From: an uncultured Prevotella sp.
GTDB lineage: Bacteria > Bacteroidota > Bacteroidia > Bacteroidales > Bacteroidaceae
Assembly: GCA_934230965.1 (NCBI GenBank)
Contig: CAKQFW010000096.1
Location: 1 to 7,827 of the forward strand
Direction: 5' to 3'
Length of the DNA stretch: 7,827 nt
The translations under genes and the position numbers were made by a program. Of the stretch, positions 1 to 5,404 are shown in pieces (positions within the stretch are counted from its first letter, which is position 1; each line of letters opens with the position of its first letter). The notes under the pieces are model-generated. The model was given only the letters and a program-made list of their open reading frames with translations. It did not search any database and had not been told where the DNA came from.

Positions 1-135
1 GTGCCCTGCCGATGCAGGAGCGGTGAAAAAGCCCAATTCCTCAAGGTCGGTAATGACATCTTCAATGCCATCACGATTGGTTGAACGCAGCAGCTCAAGA
101 AATTCTTCTTTGTTTGCTTTAATATCTACTTTCAT
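1..135 (-). CDS. Probable HD-type hydrolase, N-terminal fragment (runs off left edge)
   Basis: Only the first 45 codons are visible, starting at the ATG complementary to 133-135 and running off the left edge in frame. The peptide begins MKVDIKANKEEFLELLRSTN, continues with an acidic helix (GIEDVITDLEEL) and reaches GFFTAPASAGH. From memory, an N-terminal helical segment followed by a 'F(F/Y)xAPAS' stretch is typical of small predicted HD-domain phosphohydrolases in Bacteroidetes and Firmicutes, where a GGL..HSLNV motif with the first metal-binding histidine usually follows. That motif would lie outside this window, so the assignment is by resemblance only. The gene lies 37 bp downstream of another HD-domain gene on the same strand and has no good promoter of its own, so cotranscription is likely. 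There is no Shine-Dalgarno site; the leader is AT-rich. The substrate is unknown. Confidence 0.6.
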   Translation of the reverse strand, partial: MKVDIKANKEEFLELLRSTNRDGIEDVITDLEELGFFTAPASAGH

Positions 136-172
136 TGTGTATCAAATAATATCTTATATGTATTATACGTTT

Positions 173-814
173 TTATTCGTTTCTCGTTTCTTCTTCGTAG
201 TATTTGTCAAATTCGTCGCGTAGTCGTTTAATATCGTTAGCGATGGCTCTTATTTCCTTCAGATTGTCTTCATTAGGTGAGTGTTGAATCCATAACCTAA
301 TGTATCCGTGCTCTGAATATTTGTTATCGATATGACTTGCAAAACGTTTCCAATGCTCTTCTTTAGACATTTCTGGATAATGGCCCAAACCGTATTGCAC
401 AGTGCGACGAAACACTGTAGAGGGGGCGAGGTCGCGGTCGGCCTCGGCCACAATTTTTCCATAGATGCTGCGAGGTGCGTGTGAGGCAGAAGCACGATGA
501 TCTTCTACTGCTTCACGCATTATTTTTATTTGATCGGGGCTAAACCATCGGCGTAGGCGCACATCAGTGGCAATAATTTTTCCGCTTGTTATGTGATGGA
601 TGGCACGTGGTCCTTCTAATCCTAAGTCGTGATAAGCAGCAATGACGTAGCACATATCTAAATTGGCACCAATGCGTCGAGCCAATGTTATAGAGCGTGT
701 GATAACGCTGTTTACATGTGAAAGGTTATGGGCCTTGTCGAAGGCGGCATACTTGGGCAAGATATTCTGCTCAATGAATTCCATGATGTCGAGAGCGACG
801 TTATTGTTGGGCAT
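173..814 (-). CDS. HD-domain metal-dependent phosphohydrolase
   Basis: The 213-aa protein has the metal-ligand pattern of the HD superfamily: H29/H33 in HNLSHV, the HD doublet H62-D63 in AAYHDLGL, H106 in VEDHRAS, and D126/D128 in AEADRDLAP. The HxxxH opening followed by AAYHDLG and EDHR resembles YedJ/YpgQ-like small HD hydrolases, which are cytoplasmic and cleave phosphate esters, often of nucleotides; the substrate here cannot be told. There is no signal peptide or membrane segment, so it should be cytosolic. The C-terminus (about 185-213) is a charged helix rich in E, K, R and D. The start at 814 places the HD motifs at normal distances from the N-terminus and lies about 30 bp downstream of a candidate promoter. 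The length looks complete. The gene diverges from menA and is probably cotranscribed with the HD-like gene downstream. The family is well supported; the function is not known. Confidence 0.88.
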   Translation of the reverse strand: MPNNNVALDIMEFIEQNILPKYAAFDKAHNLSHVNSVITRSITLARRIGANLDMCYVIAAYHDLGLEGPRAIHHITSGKIIATDVRLRRWFSPDQIKIMREAVEDHRASASHAPRSIYGKIVAEADRDLAPSTVFRRTVQYGLGHYPEMSKEEHWKRFASHIDNKYSEHGYIRLWIQHSPNEDNLKEIRAIANDIKRLRDEFDKYYEEETRNE

Positions 815-846
815 AATGAAGATTATTCGCTAAAAGTATAAAGTGA

Positions 847-878
847 TTTGCAAATTTAGTGATTTATGGTTAATTTTG
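847..878 (+). promoter_or_regulatory. Candidate menA promoter
   Basis: A -33 TTTG (847-850) is followed after exactly 20 bp by a -7 box TAATTTTG (871-878), a full match to the Bacteroidetes sigma-ABfr consensus TTTG-N19-21-TAnnTTTG. Transcription would begin near 883-886, about 30 nt before the ATG at 915. This placement also argues against translation starting at the in-frame ATG at 843, which lies upstream of the -33 box. Confidence 0.7.
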
Positions 879-882
879 CAAG
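851..882 (-). promoter_or_regulatory. Candidate promoter of the HD-hydrolase gene pair
   Basis: On the minus strand a -7 box TAAATTTG (858 to 851) matches the Bacteroidetes consensus TAnnTTTG. A CTTG at 882 to 879, 20 bp upstream, matches the -33 TTTG at three of four positions. Transcription would start near 845, giving a leader of about 30 nt. The elements overlap the menA promoter on the other strand. This is a consensus match by eye, not a mapped start site. Confidence 0.6.
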
Positions 883-914
883 TAGAAAGGTTATTTTTAT
901 ATTCTGATAACGAT

Positions 915-1838
915 ATGAATGAAAAAGATGTTGCCGTCAATTCGTTGAAGGCATGGATTTTGGCTGCCCGCCCTAAAACATTAACCAGTGCTGCAGTGCC
1001 AGTATTGTTAGGTATAGCGTTGGCTCGCGGATGTATGTATGAGATAAAGGTCCTTCCGGCAGTTTTGTGTATGCTGTTTGCCTTCTTGATGCAGATTGAC
1101 GCCAATTTAGTTAACGATTATTTCGATTTTATGCGGGGTAACGACGACGAAACGCGCCTTGGTCCGAAGCGTGCGTGTGCGCAAGGGTGGGTTACGTGTG
1201 GCGCCATGCGTACAGGCATAGCCATTACTACCTTGTTAGCTTGTGCTTGCGGCTTGCCGCTCTGTTGGTATGGTGGTTGGCCTATGCTTCTTGTGGGCTT
1301 CTTTTGTGTAGTGTTCTGTTTCCTTTACACCACCACCTTCTCATACATAGGTATGGGCGATGTTTTGGTGTTAGTGTTTTTTGGCCTTGTGCCCGTTTGT
1401 TTTACCTATTACTTGGTGAGCCCATTTCCTTTCGATACCTTTTTGCCTGAGGTGTTGGTAGTGGCAGTAGCTTGCGGCCTTGTGGTTGATGCTCTTTTAA
1501 TAGTAAATAATTATCGCGACATAGATAACGATCTACGTGCCGGTAAAGTAACGTTGGTAGTGCGATTAGGAAAGGAAGCTTCCCTACGATTGTATCTTTT
1601 TTTAGGTATTACAGCCGTATTGCTTATCTTTTTAGTTGAGGTGGCGGCCTACTATGTATGTGGCGTTTCACATTATATGGCCGCTGTTTTATCAGCGCTT
1701 TATCTTATTCCTCATGTGCTTACCTGGCGTAAAATGAAACGCATTGGTGCTGGCCGAAAACTTAATGACGTGTTAGGTGATACGGCTCGCAATATCCTTA
1801 TCTTTGGTTTGCTCACCTCTTTGGGCTTCCTTCTTTAA
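915..1838 (+). CDS. menA: 1,4-dihydroxy-2-naphthoate polyprenyltransferase (MenA)
   Basis: This 307-aa integral membrane protein of the UbiA superfamily attaches a polyprenyl chain to 1,4-dihydroxy-2-naphthoate, giving demethylmenaquinone in the inner membrane. Both prenyl-diphosphate/Mg binding motifs are present: NLVNDYFDFMRGND (about 64-77, key D68, D71, D77) and NNYRDIDNDLRAGK (about 198-211, key D202, D206, K211). The early AARPKTLTSAAVPVLLG stretch (about 17-33) is typical of MenA and separates it from other UbiA enzymes. Hydrophobic segments cover most of the chain, roughly at 25-40, 47-63, 101-119, 122-140, 147-167, 180-197, 226-248 and 254-270, with a last one at the C-terminus. ATG 915 was chosen over in-frame ATG 843 because it gives a normal family length and starts downstream of the predicted promoter. 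It implies menaquinone-based anaerobic electron transport. No other men genes are visible nearby. Confidence 0.95.
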   Translation: MNEKDVAVNSLKAWILAARPKTLTSAAVPVLLGIALARGCMYEIKVLPAVLCMLFAFLMQIDANLVNDYFDFMRGNDDETRLGPKRACAQGWVTCGAMRTGIAITTLLACACGLPLCWYGGWPMLLVGFFCVVFCFLYTTTFSYIGMGDVLVLVFFGLVPVCFTYYLVSPFPFDTFLPEVLVVAVACGLVVDALLIVNNYRDIDNDLRAGKVTLVVRLGKEASLRLYLFLGITAVLLIFLVEVAAYYVCGVSHYMAAVLSALYLIPHVLTWRKMKRIGAGRKLNDVLGDTARNILIFGLLTSLGFLL

Positions 1839-1887
1839 ATGCTGTAAAGCCTAAGGATAGATAAAAATTCTTGTTAATAACATAATA

Positions 1888-1926
1888 AAAATCGGCCATG
1901 TGTAAGAACAACACATGGCCGATTTT
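1888..1926. terminator. Bidirectional intrinsic terminator between menA and the porin operon
   Basis: The arms AAAATCGGCCATGTGT (1888-1903) and ACACATGGCCGATTTT (1911-1926) are perfect 16-bp inverted repeats around a 7-nt loop (AAGAACA). A GC-rich core is flanked by A and T runs, so transcripts in either direction end in a U-tract: TTTTATAT on the plus strand and TTTTTATTATG on the minus strand. It lies 49 bp after the menA stop and only 3 bp after the porin stop, which fits termination of both convergent transcripts. Confidence 0.9.
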
Positions 1927-1929
1927 ATA

Positions 1930-4275
1930 TTAGTTATAGAAATTCCAACTTACACCGAAGCGGAATACGCGTTGGTTCAATGGGTAGTGAGGGGTGAGGA
2001 AATAATCGCGCGAACCGCTACCAGCATTTACGTGGCTCATCATCACAAAGAAGCGTGTTTGCTTCAAATGGAAATTGGCATAGACGTTAACGATAGGATA
2101 TTCGCCCACCTTCGTTTTGTTATCGCCAGTTTGCACAGCATATTGTCCCAATGCAGGACTATAGTCGGGCGCGTAATACTTAGTGAAGAATCGAGCATCG
2201 GCACCAAAATCACACTTTAGCACATGGGCAATCTTGAAACGAAGATACAGATTAGAGTAAATATTCAAATCAGGAACGGGCAACACATCATTGTCGGTTG
2301 ATTTCTGATAGGTAATCATGTTCTCCCAATTCAGCGGTCCCAGTTTGAAATTCTGCCCCAAAGCCAGCGTGATGAGGCTTAATGATCCACCTTTCTGTCG
2401 CACATCAATAGTGTTGCCAGTATGTTTGTCGTCGGCCACATTATATCCCATTGCCATATAGGTGTAGTTTTGCATTTCGTCTACAGCCACGCGCAAGGTA
2501 GTTTTTGTTTTGCTGTAGTGGAACAATCCCTCAATGCGTGAGTGTAAAATCTTATCAAGATTATCGTTGTCCCACCAGAAATGCCTTGCATGATAGTGCC
2601 TATAATAAAATGTGGGGTTCATGCGCTTAAAGAAACCACGTGCCATCAGTGTAACGGTGTCGCCAAATAGTGGGAAGTTTACATCGGCCGAAGCATCAAT
2701 CTTTAGCTGCCCTGCATCTTCGCCTACAAGCCATGTTTCTGCGGTTACGTCATAGTGTAATGTTTTACCTGCAGTTTTGCTTAGCTGGCCGCCAATGCTT
2801 ACGTTATGCTCGGTATATGATGTTTCAGTGCCATCAAGGGCAGGCAGAGAGAAGTGGCGTAGCTCTGACGTAGCAAATGCCTTTAATCCAGCTTTAGCCC
2901 ATTTGTTAAAGCCTTCAAGAAGCGAGATGGCAAAGGTGTTTGAGAGGTGCATGTATTTAGTCTTGTCGTAGATAGAATCTCCACCCCAAGGACCTACTTT
3001 GTAGTCGTTGGCATAGAAATCAGTGGGCGACTGGTATGCTTGATAGATACGTTTATAGTTGTCAAACTTTAGCGTATGTATAAAGCTTGTTACAGGCACA
3101 TATTCAGTTTTCATCCATGCTGTATCGGCTTGCACCTTTTGTTGTGCAGCCAGTAGGCTGTCGCTCGTTTGTTTGTCAGTTACGGCAATACGGTCGCCAA
3201 TTTGTTTGTTTGTTGCCTGTGGCTCATCGCCTACCACTTTGGCGTTATCGGGGCGTCCACTATAGGTTTTCTCGTTCAAAGCGCCATTGCCCTTTCCTGA
3301 CAACTTAGCATTTTTTAAACGGTCCTTAATGTCGGTGCCATTTTCTTCTTCCTCGCGCTTTTTGCGGGCATCGTTTTCGCGTTTCGATTCGATCGCAAAT
3401 TTGCGTGCCTTTATTTCTTCTTCCGTCATCTTTACCTTGCGGTTAAACCCCACATTGTATCGTTGTGTAAGAAAGATGTGCTGGTTGTCGTTACGGTTCC
3501 AGTTTTGTTCCAATACGGTAGGAATCTCGCTCGACAGGAAATCGTCGTCAAAGCTTTCGGGGTGTGTGATGTAATAGTCGTTAGTGATACCACCATTCTC
3601 GGCTACCTTCTGGTGGTTGGTCGACATAAGTAGGTGTGCTTGGTAACGATCGCCAAGATACGACCCATACATTGTATAGTTGAAGTGTGATGTGCTTTGG
3701 TTCTGATAGAAACCGCGCCCATAGATATAGTCGAAATTAAAGCCCACGCCCAAACGTTTTCCTGAATTGACACCGAATTTAGCGGTGAGATGATCTTCAC
3801 CATCAGTTCTGTTGCCACAGGTGTTGTAGCTCAGGTTGGTGAAGGGCGATAAGGTGTTGGTGAAATGGAACGTATCTATGGGTTTAACAAAAAAGTCGTA
3901 GGGATGGGTAAAGATAAACTGTCCATCTTCATTACGGTCGATGAAAATACGACTGATGCGTGGCGAACCTACATTGCCTAAAGTGTTATATTCACCATAC
4001 TTTCCTGTCGTGAAGATGCTGTTCATGTACATATGCGACAGCGTATCAGGTTCAGCTTTACGAATATCGCCAAACTTGCTGTCAATAGTCCATACTTTCA
4101 GTCCTTTCGGAATTTCTTTGTCGGTACCCAGTGAGTCGACATTTTGACGAGATGAACGTTGTCGGTAGTTTCCATTGTCGTCCATCTCGTTATAGTTGTC
4201 ATAATTTCCTACTTGCGCCCAACCTGTCAATGGGAGCAAGGCAAGAAGCAGAATAAGAGTTACGTGTCTTTTCAT
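1930..4275 (-). CDS. Putative outer-membrane porin (PF14121-like), Bacteroidetes type
   Basis: This 781-aa protein starts with a clear Sec signal peptide (MKRHVTLILLLALLPLTGWA, cleavage probably before Q21). A conserved N-terminal block follows, with TLSHMYMN (about 78-85), TTGKYGEYNTLGNVGSPRIS (about 89-108) and FIFTHPYDFF (about 120-129), which I recognise from Bacteroidetes 'putative porin' proteins. The rest alternates aromatic and polar residues as amphipathic strands do and ends in FRFGVSWNFYN, an outer-membrane-barrel-like terminus. A very charged, probably helical or disordered insert at about 280-390 (MTEEEIKARKFAIESKRE, KKREEEE, then a Lys/Gln/Ser-rich part) interrupts the strand pattern. 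The start at 4275 is preferred over the in-frame ATG at 4299: it puts the signal peptide at the N-terminus, and its ATG overlaps the upstream stop as TGATG, implying translational coupling. It is last in a three-gene operon and ends at a strong terminator. Channel activity and substrate are unproven. Confidence 0.85.
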   Translation of the reverse strand: MKRHVTLILLLALLPLTGWAQVGNYDNYNEMDDNGNYRQRSSRQNVDSLGTDKEIPKGLKVWTIDSKFGDIRKAEPDTLSHMYMNSIFTTGKYGEYNTLGNVGSPRISRIFIDRNEDGQFIFTHPYDFFVKPIDTFHFTNTLSPFTNLSYNTCGNRTDGEDHLTAKFGVNSGKRLGVGFNFDYIYGRGFYQNQSTSHFNYTMYGSYLGDRYQAHLLMSTNHQKVAENGGITNDYYITHPESFDDDFLSSEIPTVLEQNWNRNDNQHIFLTQRYNVGFNRKVKMTEEEIKARKFAIESKRENDARKKREEEENGTDIKDRLKNAKLSGKGNGALNEKTYSGRPDNAKVVGDEPQATNKQIGDRIAVTDKQTSDSLLAAQQKVQADTAWMKTEYVPVTSFIHTLKFDNYKRIYQAYQSPTDFYANDYKVGPWGGDSIYDKTKYMHLSNTFAISLLEGFNKWAKAGLKAFATSELRHFSLPALDGTETSYTEHNVSIGGQLSKTAGKTLHYDVTAETWLVGEDAGQLKIDASADVNFPLFGDTVTLMARGFFKRMNPTFYYRHYHARHFWWDNDNLDKILHSRIEGLFHYSKTKTTLRVAVDEMQNYTYMAMGYNVADDKHTGNTIDVRQKGGSLSLITLALGQNFKLGPLNWENMITYQKSTDNDVLPVPDLNIYSNLYLRFKIAHVLKCDFGADARFFTKYYAPDYSPALGQYAVQTGDNKTKVGEYPIVNVYANFHLKQTRFFVMMSHVNAGSGSRDYFLTPHYPLNQRVFRFGVSWNFYN

Positions 4276-4556
4276 CAACGCATAAAACGTAGGCAGCACT
4301 CTACTACTTTAAAGAGCATTGCACAGATAATTATTATTGTACCAATCAATTGACCCGCAAATGTATATGTAAGCATACCAATAATGGCGCCCACCATAAA
4401 AATGATGTTCAGCCAATTGCGTAAACGCAAGAAACGTTTCTGAGGCTGTGCCTCGCCTCTATGTCGGCGGGGTATGCCAATGCTTTCATTTTCTTGCTCA
4501 GTTTGTGGGGTTATGTTGGCATCTTGTTTTGTGATGTCGTTGTCTTGAGTTGTCAT
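4275..4556 (-). CDS. Small membrane protein with two transmembrane segments, function unknown
   Basis: The 93-aa product has a polar N-terminal tail (about 1-35, rich in Q, N, D, T, E and probably disordered), a basic stretch (RRHRGEAQPQKRFLRLR, about 30-46) and two hydrophobic helices (about 49-67, LNIIFMVGAIIGMLTYTFA; and about 70-86, LIGTIIIICAMLFKVVE) followed by CCLRFMR. The strong positive charge before the first helix and the Arg after the second suggest both ends face the cytoplasm, with a very short periplasmic hairpin. I do not recognise a named family, although I believe similar short proteins lie beside such porins in other Bacteroidales. Its stop overlaps the porin ATG (TGATG), and it starts 20 bp after the DUF4468 gene, so it is an internal operon member and very likely a real gene. 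A role linked to the porin is inference from coupling only. Confidence 0.8.
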   Translation of the reverse strand: MTTQDNDITKQDANITPQTEQENESIGIPRRHRGEAQPQKRFLRLRNWLNIIFMVGAIIGMLTYTFAGQLIGTIIIICAMLFKVVECCLRFMR

Positions 4557-4570
4557 TTTTTTTTGTTTTT
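4557..4570 (-). promoter_or_regulatory. A-rich translation-initiation leader without Shine-Dalgarno site
   Basis: Directly before the small membrane-protein ATG the mRNA reads AAAAACAAAAAAAAATG, so the start codon ends a run of nine A residues and no AGGAGG-like site is present. A-rich leaders are a known feature of Bacteroidetes start sites, which depend little on Shine-Dalgarno pairing. The run supports the chosen start. Confidence 0.45.
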
Positions 4571-4576
4571 ATTGTC

Positions 4577-5269
4577 TTACTGCATATGTTGTTTTATATG
4601 GGCAAATATTTCTTTTACGCGGTTGATGGTGGCGCGACGAAATTTTGCCGACATGGGTAATAGTTTTGTTCCCTTCTTATTTACTGCGTTTTTGTCGGTA
4701 ATCCATTCTTCTGCACTTACGCGCATCGCAGTGGGACGGTCTTCCTCATATAAGAATGAGATGTGTTCTAATGTTGCATGAAGATGCCCGTCAGTGCAAT
4801 TAATTATGAGTGTATAGTTGAATTTTGAACGGTCAAGACTGATAAGGTTTTTCGTGAATGTAAGCCACTCAGTGTATTGACCAGCAATGCCTTTCTCTTT
4901 CTTGTTGACCAATACTATACCGCCTTTAACCCAACATTCTTCTTTCGACAGCGAGTCGAGCGCAGCGTAGGCACGGTCGTATATTTGCTGAGCGTCACGT
5001 CCTGGCACATCAATGTCGAGTGTATACACTACGTCACCTTTCTCGTCTTGTGGAACAACTCCAGGAAGAAGATATTCATAATCTTTCATATCGGGTGTGA
5101 GAGTGCCCTTTCGTTTGGTGTCGCCAGTCTTCTCCTTCTTGGTCTTTTGTTCTTTTTGAGCTGTTTGTCCGGCTTTTTGTTGCATATGAGTGGGCAACTC
5201 CCAGTCGGTTTGTGCGCCAGCTGCCATAGGGAGTATAGCGAATAGAATTGCAATAACTGATTTATTCAT
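4577..5269 (-). CDS. Secreted DUF4468-domain protein
   Basis: The 230-aa protein begins with a signal peptide (MNKSVIAILFAILPMAAGA, cleavage probably before Q20), so it is exported to the periplasm or beyond; there is no lipobox cysteine. A Lys/Gln/Thr-rich linker (about 30-58, including QKEQKTKKEKTGDTKRK) is followed by a globular domain. That domain has the pattern of DUF4468 (TBP-like fold): VVYTLDIDVPGRDAQQIYDRAYAALD (about 80-105), FNYTLIINCTDGHLHATLEHISFLYEE (about 150-176) and the ending AEEWITDKNAVNK..KLLPMSAKFRRATINRVKEIFAHI (about 186-225). The biochemical role of the family is not known to me. It is the first gene of the operon with the two-TM protein and the porin, which points to an envelope role. 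A candidate -7 box lies about 32 bp upstream of the start. Confidence 0.85.
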   Translation of the reverse strand: MNKSVIAILFAILPMAAGAQTDWELPTHMQQKAGQTAQKEQKTKKEKTGDTKRKGTLTPDMKDYEYLLPGVVPQDEKGDVVYTLDIDVPGRDAQQIYDRAYAALDSLSKEECWVKGGIVLVNKKEKGIAGQYTEWLTFTKNLISLDRSKFNYTLIINCTDGHLHATLEHISFLYEEDRPTAMRVSAEEWITDKNAVNKKGTKLLPMSAKFRRATINRVKEIFAHIKQHMQ

Positions 5270-5300
5270 AATTAAGTGCGTTTAATGCTATATTATTGTG

Positions 5301-5308
5301 CAAAATTA
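5301..5308 (-). promoter_or_regulatory. Candidate -7 box of the DUF4468-porin operon
   Basis: The minus strand reads TAATTTTG (5308 to 5301), a full match to TAnnTTTG, inside the longer block TTAATTTTGCA that is also present at the menA and bamD promoters. No good TTTG occurs 19-21 bp upstream (the minus strand there reads near AATGGG), so the -33 box is weak and an activator may be needed. Transcription would start near 5294, about 25 nt before the ATG. Confidence 0.55.
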
Positions 5309-5350
5309 ATAAAATATGTGCGAATACCCATTGTTTCGTCTTGATTTAAC

Positions 5351-5372
5351 GTTTACACACAGTTTACACACA
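5351..5372. repeat. Perfect 11-bp tandem repeat, 2 x GTTTACACACA
   Basis: Two adjacent identical copies of GTTTACACACA occupy 5351-5361 and 5362-5372 between uvrB and the DUF4468 operon. Their centre is about 65-70 bp upstream of the predicted operon start site, where activators often bind, and the 11-bp period puts both copies on about the same DNA face. Each copy contains GTTTACACA, one mismatch from the general DnaA-box pattern TTWTNCACA. Function is unproven. Confidence 0.6.
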
Positions 5373-5404
5373 TTCGCGGTAGTATGCCACTTTGTTCGTT
5401 TTTA

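Noticed and set aside
136..172. AT-rich imperfect hairpin (GTAT...ATAC, about 139-168) and a TATAAT on the minus strand between the two HD-type genes
   Set aside because: The arms do not match well and lack a GC core, so it is not a convincing terminator. TATAAT is not the Bacteroidetes promoter box, and the closest TAnnTTTG-like string has the wrong spacing.
843..914. Upstream in-frame ATG that would lengthen MenA by 24 residues
   Set aside because: It lies upstream of the predicted -33 box, adds a stretch unlike MenA N-termini, and would exceed the usual family length.
1915..2220. Open frame of about 100 codons on the plus strand antisense to the porin
   Set aside because: It starts inside the terminator stem, has no promoter-like element or recognisable protein, and is explained by the opposite-strand coding sequence.
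4276..4299. Upstream in-frame ATG that would lengthen the porin by 8 residues
   Set aside because: It would put MLPTFYAL before the basic start of the signal peptide and overlap the upstream gene by 25 bp; the 4275 start gives a clean signal peptide and a TGATG junction.
5340..5404. Possible uvrB terminator
   Set aside because: No inverted repeat with a GC core followed by a U-tract is visible; GGCATACTACC pairs poorly with itself. The segment holds only the 11-bp tandem repeat.
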